A stretch of 64,000 bases of DNA from CAZNPL01 sp964574815. Lineage in GTDB: Bacteria > Planctomycetota > Phycisphaerae > UBA1845. The notes under the pieces were generated by a model, which saw only the letters and a list, made by a program, of their open reading frames with translations, did not search any database and was not told the DNA's origin. This document shows, in pieces, positions 42,370 through 51,246 of the stretch. Made by a program: the position numbers and the translations under genes. The stretch's first letter is position 1, and each line of letters starts with the position of its first letter. The stretch lies in NCBI GenBank assembly GCA_964574815.1, contig CAZNPL010000017.1, positions 60,408 to 124,407 on the forward strand. The letters are read 5' to 3'.

Positions 42370-43136
42370 CAGCCGGCCCTCGCCCTGACCGTGTCGCCCA
42401 ACAGGTCCGACTCCGCGTGGGCGCCGATGACGGCGCTTTGCAGAAGCTCCTTCCGCAGGTCCTCAGCAACCGGCAAATCGGCGTCGATCAGACCATCGGT
42501 CATGTGGATCAGTCGCTGTGCGCGGGCGGCCACGCTCATTTCGTGCGTTACCAGCAGGATGGTGGCCCCGGTCTCGTGCAGGCGCTCGAAGATCCGGAGG
42601 ATCTGCTCCCCGGTACGGGAATCGAGGTTTCCTGTAGGCTCGTCGGCCAATATCACCGAAGGATCGTTCACGATGGCCCGGGCGATGGCCACGCGCTGGC
42701 GCTCCCCGCCGGACATTTCCGCCGGCGTGTGCTTGGCCCGCTGGGCCAGCCCGACTTTCTCGAGTGCCTCCATCGCCTTCTTGTGCGTGTTGCGCGCACG
42801 ACCGTAGATCAACGGCACGGCCACATTGTCGATCGCCGACGTGCGATTGATCAGGTTGAATGTCTGAAAAACGAAGCCGATCTGCCGGTTGCGAACGCGA
42901 GCGAGGTGCTTCTCATGCATGCGCGTGACCGGAGCGCCGTCGAGCCGATACTCCCCGCTGGTGGCCCGGTCAAGGCAACCGATCAGGTGCATGAGCGTGC
43001 TCTTGCCGCTTCCGGACGCGCCGGTGATGCTGACGAACTCACCCGAGTCGATGTCCATGTCGATGCCGGCCAGGGCCCGTACGACGGAATCCCCCATGCG
43101 GTAGACCTTCGTGAGTTGTCGTATGTGAATGAGCAT
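42369..43136 (-). CDS. MacB/LolD-type ABC transporter ATPase
   Basis: A 255-residue nucleotide-binding subunit. Walker A is GASGSGKST, the Q-loop region QIGFVFQTFNL, the signature MSGGERQRVAIARA, and Walker B VILADEPTGNLDS with a switch His in LLVTHEMS. The C-terminus extends about 25 residues beyond the usual LolD. Encoded with a MacB-like permease and a MacA-like adaptor in one minus-strand operon. Here the ATPase is a separate polypeptide, unlike E. coli MacB where it is fused. Confidence 0.95.
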   Translation of the reverse strand: MLIHIRQLTKVYRMGDSVVRALAGIDMDIDSGEFVSITGASGSGKSTLMHLIGCLDRATSGEYRLDGAPVTRMHEKHLARVRNRQIGFVFQTFNLINRTSAIDNVAVPLIYGRARNTHKKAMEALEKVGLAQRAKHTPAEMSGGERQRVAIARAIVNDPSVILADEPTGNLDSRTGEQILRIFERLHETGATILLVTHEMSVAARAQRLIHMTDGLIDADLPVAEDLRKELLQSAVIGAHAESDLLGDTVRARAG

Positions 43137-43233
43137 AGTGTCGGACTGACGCGATCATTGAGGCCGAAACTCGTTGGCGGGCCCCGTTTCGATCCGACGG
43201 TGCGCCGCCCCTCACGCTCCGGCGCCGTGCCGG

Positions 43234-44574
43234 TCAGTCGTTGTCGTCACCGATGCGCTGTGGCAACTTCGTGTAAACCTTCGTTCCCTCTTCAACGCCC
43301 TCGAGCACCTCGGCGAACATGCCGTTGTCCAGCCCGAATCGGCATGGCACGAACTTCTTCTTCGGTTGATCGCTTTCCGGATCGTCGACCGGCACGTAGA
43401 CCCCCACTTCGCCGAACTCGTCCCGTTTGATCGCCTCGTGCGGCACGAGCACGACGTCCAACGCCGATTGGGCGGTAAACTCTACGTCGGCCTGCATGCC
43501 GCTCAGCAGTTTGTCCTGATTTTCGCTCGTCAACAGCACGTCGACCTGATACGTGACAATACCGCTGACCGTGCTATTGGGCTCGGGATGAATGCGTTCG
43601 ATCACGCCGGTGAACTCCTCGCCGTGGAATGAGTCCACACGGATCCTGACCGGTGTGCCCGTATCGATCGGGATGTTCTCGGCGTCGCGCGCCTCGTTAC
43701 CGGGCTTGGCCCACTCCGGGGCAAGATCACGCACCGTCCCGATGTCGGCCTCATCCACTTCCGTGCGAACGTAGATCCGGGACATGTCTGCGATGACGGC
43801 CAGGATCGTCCCGCCCGTGAACGTCGTCTGTCCACCTTGGATGACCGCCCCGATCTGCGTATTGATCTTGACCACCATGCCGTCGACCGGGGAGTGGATA
43901 TCCGTCTCCTCCAGCCGCTCCCGGGCGTCCCCGAGCGCCGAGACGGCCTGGTCATAGGCGGCCTGGGCCAGCACGATGTCCTTCTCCGCCGTCTCTATCT
44001 GGACCTCGATGTCGTCGAGCTCCGCCTTCGCGGCGGCAAGCTGAGCCTTGAGGTCGTTGTAGCTCGACGTCACGGTCACAAGTTCTTCAGGAGATGCCTG
44101 TCCCACCTTGTCAAGTTCGCGGATCTTGTTGTACTGAAACTCCGAGCGCGCCAGTCGCGCCAAGAGCTGGTCCACCAGCGCCTGTGCCTTCTGCAGTCCT
44201 ACGGACTCCAACCGGCGTTTCTTGATCTTCGCCTGATCGAGCGTCGCCTTGGTACGCGTCACATCGGCCTGCGTGCGATCGACCATTCGCTGCTCGTCGG
44301 ATCTGTCGAGCCGCATGAGCAGATCGCCTTGCTCGATCGGCTCTCCGGGCTTGAAGTTGATCTCGATGACCTCCCCGCTCGCTTTGGACTTGACTTCGTA
44401 CCAGGCATCCGGGCCGACCTTGCCCGTGGCGCTGATCGGGATGGTCAGGTCCCCGCGCCGAACGGTGCGCGTCTCGCCCTGTTCGAAGCTGAACCCCAGG
44501 CGGAGGTTCCGAAGTTCGTAGTATCCGTAGCCGAGGGCGGCGATCACGATGATCGTGATGATGGACTGCTTCAT
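43234..44574 (-). CDS. MacA/HlyD-like periplasmic adaptor
   Basis: A 446-residue membrane-fusion protein with an N-terminal anchor (IITIIVIAALGYGYYEL). A lipoyl half (YEVKSKASGEVIEINFKPGEPIEQGDLLMRLD) leads to a long coiled-coil hairpin (about 95-215) rich in Ala, Glu, Gln and Lys, and then the second lipoyl half (DIHSPVDGMVVKI). A beta-barrel and membrane-proximal domain with GIVTYQVDVLL completes the fold. It connects the inner-membrane MacB-like complex to a TolC-type channel; no TolC gene is nearby. Confidence 0.92.
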   Translation of the reverse strand: MKQSIITIIVIAALGYGYYELRNLRLGFSFEQGETRTVRRGDLTIPISATGKVGPDAWYEVKSKASGEVIEINFKPGEPIEQGDLLMRLDRSDEQRMVDRTQADVTRTKATLDQAKIKKRRLESVGLQKAQALVDQLLARLARSEFQYNKIRELDKVGQASPEELVTVTSSYNDLKAQLAAAKAELDDIEVQIETAEKDIVLAQAAYDQAVSALGDARERLEETDIHSPVDGMVVKINTQIGAVIQGGQTTFTGGTILAVIADMSRIYVRTEVDEADIGTVRDLAPEWAKPGNEARDAENIPIDTGTPVRIRVDSFHGEEFTGVIERIHPEPNSTVSGIVTYQVDVLLTSENQDKLLSGMQADVEFTAQSALDVVLVPHEAIKRDEFGEVGVYVPVDDPESDQPKKKFVPCRFGLDNGMFAEVLEGVEEGTKVYTKLPQRIGDDND

Positions 44575-44783
44575 GACGGCAATGGTTCCTGCGAGTACAC
44601 TCCTGAAACGCTGCCGGTCGCAGACGAGCGCGACTGCCCGTCGCCGGCGGCGATTTGCAAACGGGATATTGTAACCGGTTTCAGGATCGACGCCCGCACA
44701 AATATGTGCGCTGTTGTACGCTGCCGTTTCGCGGCATTTGCGTCAAAAAACGGACCCGATCGACGTTTGACGATCCGCGGTCC

Positions 44784-45896
44784 TCAGATCGCCGCGGACG
44801 ACGGCTCGAACGGCATGCCGAAATACTCTGCCACGGGGGCGTGCGTGACCTTGCCGTCCTCCATGTTGATCCCCATCGCGAGACCCGGGTTCTCCTTGCA
44901 GGCGGCGACGTATCCCTTGTCGGCCATGTGCAGCAGGTACGGCAGCGTGGCGTTCGTCAAAGCGAACGTGGACGTTCGCCCCACTGCACCCGGCATGTTT
45001 GCTACACCGTAGTGCACCACGTCGTCCACGATGTACGTCGGATCGTCGTGCGTGGTCGGCCGGATCGTCTCGCAGCAGCCCCCCTGATCGACACCCACGT
45101 CCACGATCACTGCGTGCTGTTTCATAAGCGACAGATCCTCCCGCGTGATCAGCAGCGGGCACCTCGCCCCCGGGATCAGCACCGCCCCGATGACCAGGTC
45201 GGCCGTCGCCAGATGACGCTTGATGGCGTGGCGGTCGCTGAACAGCGTGTATACGTTGGCGGGCATGACGTCGTTCAAGTAGCGAAGCCGATCGATGTTC
45301 ACATCCATGATCACGACCCGCGCCCCGAGCCCGGCCGCCACCTTCGCGGCGTTGGTTCCCACCACGCCGCCGCCAAGAATCAGCACCTCCGCCGGCTCGA
45401 CTCCAGGAACTCCGCCCAGGAGGATGCCGCGACCTTTCATGGGACGCTCCAGGTACTTCGCGCCCTCCTGGATGCTCATCTTGCCCGCTACTTCGCTCAT
45501 CGGCGTTAACAGCGGGAGCCGCCCCTGCGTGTCCGTGATCGTCTCGTACGCGATCGCCACCGATCCGGTTGCCAGAACGCCCGCGGTCAGTTCACGCGAT
45601 GCCGCAAAATGAAAGTACGTGAACATCACCTGCCCGCGGCGCATCAGGGGCCACTCGTCCGGCTGCGGCTCCTTCACCTTCACGATCAGATCGGCCCGCT
45701 GGAAAACATCCTCACGGCTGCCGAGAATGGTCGCGCCGACCGCCGTGTACTCCTCGTCCGAGATGCCCGAGCCGAAGCCCGCATCGCGCTCCACCAGCAC
45801 CTCGTGGCCATGCCGGACCAGTTCCTCCGCTCCCACCGGGAGCAGGCCCACGCGATACTCGTGTGTCTTTATCTCTTTGGGCACGCCGATGATCAT
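44784..45896 (-). CDS. ald: Alanine dehydrogenase
   Basis: The enzyme interconverts L-alanine and pyruvate with ammonia using NAD. I start at ATG 45896 (MIIGVPKEIK), the usual family N-terminus with GGGA upstream; ATG 45902 and 45911 are alternatives. At about 370 residues it has normal length. Signs are VGLLPVGAEELVRHGHEVLVE, VKVKEPQPDEW with the pyruvate-binding Lys, TYFHFAASRELT with the catalytic His, the NAD site ILGGGVVGTNAAKVAAGLGA, and VDQGGCCETIRPTTH. Monocistronic. Confidence 0.96.
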   Translation of the reverse strand: MIIGVPKEIKTHEYRVGLLPVGAEELVRHGHEVLVERDAGFGSGISDEEYTAVGATILGSREDVFQRADLIVKVKEPQPDEWPLMRRGQVMFTYFHFAASRELTAGVLATGSVAIAYETITDTQGRLPLLTPMSEVAGKMSIQEGAKYLERPMKGRGILLGGVPGVEPAEVLILGGGVVGTNAAKVAAGLGARVVIMDVNIDRLRYLNDVMPANVYTLFSDRHAIKRHLATADLVIGAVLIPGARCPLLITREDLSLMKQHAVIVDVGVDQGGCCETIRPTTHDDPTYIVDDVVHYGVANMPGAVGRTSTFALTNATLPYLLHMADKGYVAACKENPGLAMGINMEDGKVTHAPVAEYFGMPFEPSSAAI

Positions 45897-46083
45897 TCTC
45901 ATCCCATCCACTAGGACCGATGCCGCCGCTCAGTCAGTCTCGCCACGACCGACTCCCCGTTATATCCACGCAGGCATGAACAGGCAAACGGCGTGCCGTT
46001 CTCGTCGGTGGTCCTTGCGAACCGTCCGCCGTGTCACGTCAGCAAGCGGCTTGGCAACACACCCCTACTGGTGAACGCGCCCC

Positions 46084-46788
46084 TCACACTGGGATTCCGC
46101 AGAACACGCTGGATTCGTCCACCTCCTCCACGTGCCCCGTGACGCCCGTTTCCTCGCACAACGCCCGAAAGCCATCCGGGCTGACGGTCGAGGCCTCGAA
46201 TCCGTCCTTGCAGACGATGATCCCCTCACCGGTACGCGCCCAGTCAATCTCGCCGATCAGCCCGGAATCGGCCTGCAGCCGAAACCACTCCAGCCGGTGA
46301 ACCCAGAACCTGTCCGAGTAGCTCGACAGCAGCACGCACCCGCCGGGGCGGGTCACGCGAACGGCCTCCCGTATAAGCTGGGTCGGCTCCACGTGAAATG
46401 CCGAGATGCCGTTCTGGATGCAGATCGCCGCATCGAACGCCCCGTCGCTGAAGCCCAGCGCGATCGCGTTCATCTGCGCGACATGACAGCCGTCAACATC
46501 CCTCAGATAATCCCTCGCCATCTTCAGGCTCGCCGCAGAGGTGTCAACGCCGACGATTGTGCCACAACGGCCCGCCACCGCCGCCATCACGCGCCCATAC
46601 CCGCAGCCAAGCTCCAGCACGCGGTCTGCATGTCGCAGGCGGCGCCCCACGTGCTCTATCTCCGCATCCAAGTAGCGACGGACGCGCGGCGGAGCGATCT
46701 CGTAGCATCGGCGCAGCCGTTCCGCCGACAGACGTACGCCGTAGTAGTCGCCGCCCGCCCGTCTTCTAACCTGTGATAAAGTGCTCAC
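46084..46788 (-). CDS. SAM-dependent methyltransferase
   Basis: A 234-residue class I methyltransferase starting at GTG 46788. Motif I is VLELGCGYGRVMAAV, and an acidic residue in VGVDTSAASL marks the end of strand 2. FDAAICIQNGISAFH is motif II and VRVTRPGGCVLLSSYSD is the post-motif. The substrate is unknown. It lies 18 bases downstream of the DUF4416 gene on the same strand, so the two are probably co-transcribed. Confidence 0.88.
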   Translation of the reverse strand: MSTLSQVRRRAGGDYYGVRLSAERLRRCYEIAPPRVRRYLDAEIEHVGRRLRHADRVLELGCGYGRVMAAVAGRCGTIVGVDTSAASLKMARDYLRDVDGCHVAQMNAIALGFSDGAFDAAICIQNGISAFHVEPTQLIREAVRVTRPGGCVLLSSYSDRFWVHRLEWFRLQADSGLIGEIDWARTGEGIIVCKDGFEASTVSPDGFRALCEETGVTGHVEEVDESSVFCGIPV

Positions 46789-46806
46789 CCCAGATGTGTT
46801 CCGTCG

Positions 46807-47352
46807 TCACTGCGCCTTCGAAAGTTCCTTCTTGAGCGATTCGCGGGCCTGCATGAACGCCCCATGGTACGTCTTCGCCGCGTAGTCGGGGTAGGTCCAC
46901 GGCCAGGCCTTCCAACCGCCCGACTCGAACCGCAGCGTCACTTCCGCATAGATGCCCCTTCCGATATAGATGCGATGCGCGTGGTCCTTCGTACTTGCCA
47001 GCACCAGTTTGGACAGCGTGATATATCCTGGATCGACATTGACGGGGCGCATCGTCGGCGGGCGGGCCGTATCCTCGCAGATCCGTTCTTCCAGGGCATT
47101 CGTTTCGCGTTTGATGTGTGCAAGCTGCTCGACCGAGACCAGATCCTTAAAGAACACAAACTGCCGCTGGACGTCCTCTCCCAACTCGGCACGGTAGTAC
47201 TCCGTAGCGGTGAAGGGCCAAAGTTCCGTCTCGAAGTCCACGTCTCCGAACCGCTTTGTCAGACGCTGACGCGCCAAACGCATCAGGTCCGGATCGCCGC
47301 TCAGCAATCCGACCAGCAGCTTCGCCCGCTTGGGAGGACGTATCGCACCCAT
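46807..47352 (-). CDS. DUF4416 family protein
   Basis: A 181-residue soluble protein with the DUF4416 layout: KLLVGLLSGDPDLM at the start, FTATEYYRAELGEDVQRQFVFFKDL, then VNVDPGYITLSKLVLASTKDHAHRIYIGRGIYAEVTL and WTYPDYAAKTYH. The function of the family is not known. It runs divergently from the M20 peptidase gene, with 132 bases between the starts, and together with the methyltransferase forms a two-gene unit. Confidence 0.88.
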   Translation of the reverse strand: MGAIRPPKRAKLLVGLLSGDPDLMRLARQRLTKRFGDVDFETELWPFTATEYYRAELGEDVQRQFVFFKDLVSVEQLAHIKRETNALEERICEDTARPPTMRPVNVDPGYITLSKLVLASTKDHAHRIYIGRGIYAEVTLRFESGGWKAWPWTYPDYAAKTYHGAFMQARESLKKELSKAQ

Positions 47353-47484
47353 GACACCATATTAATCCCCGTGCCCTGCGAGCCAATGCCTCGTTGGACA
47401 CTCTCCGGTCATCGGCGTTATGATCCGCCGCAATACACTGGTCTTGTGTCCGTGGACGGAACCCCACCCGAAAGGAGCACAACC

Positions 47485-48858
47485 GTGATCGAACAGGTGC
47501 TGACCTTTATCCGGAAGAACGAAGCCAGTTACGTCGAACGGCTGAAAGAATACCTTCGCATCCAGAGCATCTCGACCGATCCGACCCACAAGGAAAGCGT
47601 CCGCCGGGCCGGGGAATGGACACGCGAACTCCTCGCCGGCGCGGGCATCGACGCACAAATCGTCGAGACCGACGGGCACCCATGCGTTGTGGGAGACACC
47701 GGGCCGGTTGAAGGAAGCGCCCCGACCATCCTGGTCTATGGCCACTACGACGTGCAGCCCACCGGCGATCGCAACCTGTGGCGGTCCGACCCCTTCGAAC
47801 CTGCCGAAGAGAACGGCAACATCGTGGCCCGCGGCGCCGCCGATGACAAAGGCCAGGTCCTGGCCCACATGCTCGCGGCGGAGGCCTGGATGAAAGTGGC
47901 CGGAAAGGTGCCGCTCCGCTGCAAATTCCTCATCGAGGGCGAAGAGGAAATCGGCTCGCCGAACCTCAAGCCCGTGCTCGAGAAACACCGCGAACGGCTG
48001 GCCTGTGACTACGTGGTCATCTCCGATACGGCCAAGTTCAACGCCGCAACACCGGCCATCACCTACGGCACCAAAGGCATGGTTTACAAACAGATCGACG
48101 TGAGCGGCCCCAAGCAGGATCTTCACAGCGGGTCGTTCGGAGGCACCGTCACCAACCCCGGCAACGCCCTCTGCCAGATCATCGCTTCGCTCAAAGACGC
48201 CAACAATCGCGTCACCGTCCCCGGCTTCTACGATGATGTACAGCCGATCTCGCAAGACGAAAAGGAGATGATCGCCTCCCTGCCCTTTGACGAGGCCGAC
48301 TACCTCAAAATGGTCGGCAGCCCCTCCCTGCACGGGGAGGCCGGCTACACCACCCCCGAACGCCGTGGTGTCCGCCCGACGCTCGATGTCAACGGCCTGT
48401 TCGGCGGGTTCATGGGAGCGGGAGCCTCGACCATCATCCCCGAGAAAGTCGGCGCCAAGGTCTCGATGCGTCTGGTGCCCGACCAGGATCCTGAGAAGGT
48501 CTCCGCCGCATTTGACCAGGCCGTACAAGCCGTCGCTCCCGACGGGGTCCGCGTGAGCGTCGAGACGCTTGCCAGTTGCGCCCCCTACGTCTGCCCGCTG
48601 ACCTTGCCGGCGCTGGCTGCCGCGAAGGCAGCCGTCAGGGACGGGTTCGAGGCCGAACCGGTCATGATCCGAGAGGGAGGCTCGCTGCCGATTTTGCCCT
48701 TGTTCAAGGACATTCTGGGGGCGGATTCCATCATGATCGGGCTGTGCGTGCCCGACTGTAACCTCCACGGCCCGAACGAGTTTTTCGCCAAAAGTGATTT
48801 CTTCGGCGGGATCCGCACCGCGGCATCCCTGGCCCGTCGTCTGGCCGAGGGCGGCTAG
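47485..48858 (+). CDS. M20 family metallodipeptidase
   Basis: GTG 47485 has AAAGGAG (47471-47477) 7 bases upstream; the open frame reaching to 46864 overlaps the opposite-strand DUF4416 gene and is noise. The 457-residue enzyme is a PepV/carnosinase-type M20 dipeptidase. The metal ligands are visible: His87 and Asp89 in YGHYDVQP, Asp in ADDKGQ, catalytic Glu and bridging Glu in EGEEEIGS (around 152-157), Asp in VISDT, and His in NLHGPNEF near the end. It hydrolyses small peptides, probably in the cytosol. Monocistronic. Confidence 0.95.
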   Translation: MIEQVLTFIRKNEASYVERLKEYLRIQSISTDPTHKESVRRAGEWTRELLAGAGIDAQIVETDGHPCVVGDTGPVEGSAPTILVYGHYDVQPTGDRNLWRSDPFEPAEENGNIVARGAADDKGQVLAHMLAAEAWMKVAGKVPLRCKFLIEGEEEIGSPNLKPVLEKHRERLACDYVVISDTAKFNAATPAITYGTKGMVYKQIDVSGPKQDLHSGSFGGTVTNPGNALCQIIASLKDANNRVTVPGFYDDVQPISQDEKEMIASLPFDEADYLKMVGSPSLHGEAGYTTPERRGVRPTLDVNGLFGGFMGAGASTIIPEKVGAKVSMRLVPDQDPEKVSAAFDQAVQAVAPDGVRVSVETLASCAPYVCPLTLPALAAAKAAVRDGFEAEPVMIREGGSLPILPLFKDILGADSIMIGLCVPDCNLHGPNEFFAKSDFFGGIRTAASLARRLAEGG

Positions 48859-49289
48859 TGCGTGGTCACACCTGAGTTTGCGGGTGTGCCACTGCTCTTG
48901 GGCATTGGGCAAGGGGCACAAGAATCGGCACAGCCACTGCTTGAAAGCAGTGCTACACCGCGCGCCGCCCGTAGTTTCGGGTGTGACGGAGCACTAGAAG
49001 GTCCCACCATAAGGGCCGCAAAGTCGATCCACGAACATGAGCGTTCAAGAGGGGCCACAAAGCCTGGATGCCTCGGCAGCTTTGTACGGACTGTGTCGAA
49101 TTTGCAGTCTTGGTAAAATAGGGCACATGGGAAGCTTGCGGTGCGTTATTATCGGCTCAAAAGTCCTCAGAACACTCATGGCGTTGTTGAGCGCGCGCCG
49201 ATATACTGACCACGTACAAACCGGGGTTTTTGGAACGGCGCGGTAGCCATGCTCCGGTTCTGCAATGTCCGTTTAGGGAGATAACTATC
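48859..49289. repeat. Intergenic region with a palindromic repeat
   Basis: CACTGCT (48935-48941) and AGCAGTG (48946-48952) form a tight hairpin, and GTGTGCCACTGCT near 48885 echoes the left arm, so 48860-48960 looks like a diverged REP-type element. TATACT at 49201-49206 could be a -10 for the next gene. AGGGAG at 49275-49280 is its ribosome site. No gene is visible in this 431-base stretch. Confidence 0.45.
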
Positions 49290-50198
49290 ATGCGAGCGAA
49301 GGTGGTACGCCTGATTGCCGTTCTTGTGATCATGGGTGGCGTGAGCTCTGTGTGGGCTCAGGATCCTCCGCCCGAACCGGCGCCGACCTATGACACCGGT
49401 TACATGGGTGTGGACGACGTTTTTCTGATTCGTGAAGCAAATCCGAACGTCACGCAGGGAGAATGGGAATTCGAGCTTGGGACGATCTGGCAGACTTACA
49501 AGGCTGGTGCCAGGCGCGACGACGGCTTTGCCGTGGAGTCCACCATCAAATACGGCTTCACGGACACGTTCTACATGGAGCTGGGCTTGTTGCCGGTCAA
49601 CCTGGGTGACGGCAACGGCATCGGATTCTCCGACTCGGTGAGGTACTTCGACGTGCCGGTGGAAAGACTCGCGCCCGTCGACGACAACGAGCCGGCCAAC
49701 GGAAACGGCGAGTCGGCGATCAGGGCGTTCTGGCAGTTCCTCCCCGAGGAGGATGTGATGCCCGCGATGGCGCTGTCGGCCGAGGCGCGAATGCCTACCG
49801 GTGACGGGTCGAATGGTATCGATGGAACGCTCTTCCTCCACGTTACCAAGACGTTCAGCGACGTCGTCCGAGGCCACTTCCAGGGCTACCTCAAGGCCGC
49901 GGACGGTGCCCGGGGCGACTTGGATCGCCCCGTTTTCGGCGATCGCCGCCACTTCCAGTATGGGGTCGGCTTTGGTTTCGATTTCGCTTTGAACGAAGAC
50001 AACCTGCTGTTGCTGAATTACCTGAACAGGGCCAGTGAGTACTACGGCAGTTCCAGCGTGAACAGCATTGAGGTCGGTTGGGTGCATCATTTGGCCGAGA
50101 ACCAGCACCTGCAGATTGCCGGAACCTACAACGATACGGAAGATCCGGCCTTCGACGGGCGCTGGCAGGCGCGCGTTCAGTGGGCAATCGCCTTCTAG
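49290..50198 (+). CDS. Outer-membrane beta-barrel protein
   Basis: ATG 49290 follows AGGGAG by 9 bases and opens with a signal peptide (VVRLIAVLVIMGGVSSVWA). The 302-residue protein has alternating amphipathic strands (WEFELGTIWQTYKAGARRDDGFAVESTIKYGFTD and so on) and ends in WQARVQWAIAF with the terminal Phe that targets proteins to the Bam machinery. It resembles the transporter-like outer-membrane proteins of unknown substrate (DUF3187 and phenol meta-pathway types). Its presence fits a bacterium with a real outer membrane, as the LPS genes also suggest. Confidence 0.8.
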   Translation: MRAKVVRLIAVLVIMGGVSSVWAQDPPPEPAPTYDTGYMGVDDVFLIREANPNVTQGEWEFELGTIWQTYKAGARRDDGFAVESTIKYGFTDTFYMELGLLPVNLGDGNGIGFSDSVRYFDVPVERLAPVDDNEPANGNGESAIRAFWQFLPEEDVMPAMALSAEARMPTGDGSNGIDGTLFLHVTKTFSDVVRGHFQGYLKAADGARGDLDRPVFGDRRHFQYGVGFGFDFALNEDNLLLLNYLNRASEYYGSSSVNSIEVGWVHHLAENQHLQIAGTYNDTEDPAFDGRWQARVQWAIAF

Positions 50199-50223
50199 CT
50201 TGAAGTTGTTACGGTTGACAAGG

Positions 50224-50257
50224 GGCGTACCCGTTCCATGCGCGGGTACGCCTTTCT
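50224..50257 (+). terminator. Intrinsic terminator of the beta-barrel gene
   Basis: GGCGTACCCG (50224-50233) pairs perfectly with CGGGTACGCC (50243-50252) and is followed by TTTCT. It lies 25 bases after the stop codon and 25 bases before the convergent hydrolase stop. Confidence 0.85.
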
Positions 50258-50281
50258 ACTTGCGCAAACGAAATCGATCCG

Positions 50282-51187
50282 TCAGCGCATCTCGTCCCCG
50301 CCTTCCGGCGGAACCGGTGTGAGTACGGATTCAATCGCCGCCCAATACTCGCGCCGACGCTCCGGAGGCGGCAGATCGTTGTGCCCGCAGTCGTACTCGA
50401 CATACCAGCCGTACTTCGCCGACTCGCCGAGGCTTCGCCCGTGCGATACCGGCACAACGTTGTCCTGCGTGCCGTGAAAGACCAGCACCGGGACGTCCAA
50501 CTCCCTCACGACCCGCTCCGTGTGAAACGGCTGTCTGGCCAGAAACGCCGGGGCCAAAAACCGATGGGCCATTGCACCCATGCTGGTAAAAGTTGACTCC
50601 AGGATCAGCGCCGCCGGCTTCCGGTGGGCTGCCAGATCCGCCGCCACCGCCCCGCCCAGCGATCGTCCGTGGAAGACCACGCGATTGGGATCGACGCGGG
50701 GCTCCTGGACGAGGCGATCGTAAAACCGCACGAAATCCGCCCGAATGTTCTCCTGCGAGGGCGATCCATCTGAACGCCCGAAACCGCGGTACTCGGGCAG
50801 CAGTAGCGACCAGCCCAGCCGGTGGTACCCAATGGCCGATTTCCACTCCTCGTCGATCAGCTCCGCGTTCCCATGGCAGTAAATTACCGCAGGGCACGGG
50901 TGTTCCGCGTCGCACTCCGACGCCGGCAGAAACCAGGCCTCCACCTGCTCTCCGCCGCCCAGATCGATCCACCAGACCTCAGCCGACTCCGGAGGATCGG
51001 CTTCCGGCGCCGCACGCAGCGCGCCCGGGAAGATCAAGCACCCCTGTGCGAAGAACAGCGTCGCGCACCAGACGACCCAGATCAGCAACAGGCCACGCAG
51101 GACTCTGAGCACCCGGTTGCGACGAATTGCAGTCCATCGCGAGGTAGGAGGCGCTTCAGTCGTGTGATCATTTTCGTCAACCGTCAT
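50282..51187 (-). CDS. Membrane-anchored alpha/beta hydrolase
   Basis: From ATG 51187 the product is 301 residues. A membrane helix (about 28-46, VLRGLLLIWVVWCATLFFA) anchors an alpha/beta hydrolase of the BEM46 type. The oxyanion region is IYCHGNAELI, the nucleophile Ser is in GRSLGG, the Asp in FHGTQDNVVP, and the His in DCGHNDL. Substrate unknown; esterase or lipase activity is a family expectation. The extension to 51262 overlaps the neighbouring gene and is not used. Confidence 0.88.
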   Translation of the reverse strand: MTVDENDHTTEAPPTSRWTAIRRNRVLRVLRGLLLIWVVWCATLFFAQGCLIFPGALRAAPEADPPESAEVWWIDLGGGEQVEAWFLPASECDAEHPCPAVIYCHGNAELIDEEWKSAIGYHRLGWSLLLPEYRGFGRSDGSPSQENIRADFVRFYDRLVQEPRVDPNRVVFHGRSLGGAVAADLAAHRKPAALILESTFTSMGAMAHRFLAPAFLARQPFHTERVVRELDVPVLVFHGTQDNVVPVSHGRSLGESAKYGWYVEYDCGHNDLPPPERRREYWAAIESVLTPVPPEGGDEMR

Positions 51188-51246
51188 GGTCTCACCCGAT
51201 ACAGTGCGACAGCGCAACTTACGCCCATGGAAAGCCCATGCTCCCT

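Noticed and set aside
46864..47484. A 5' extension of the M20 peptidase frame by 207 codons.
   Set aside because: It lies antisense to the DUF4416 gene, and a strong ribosome site precedes GTG 47485.
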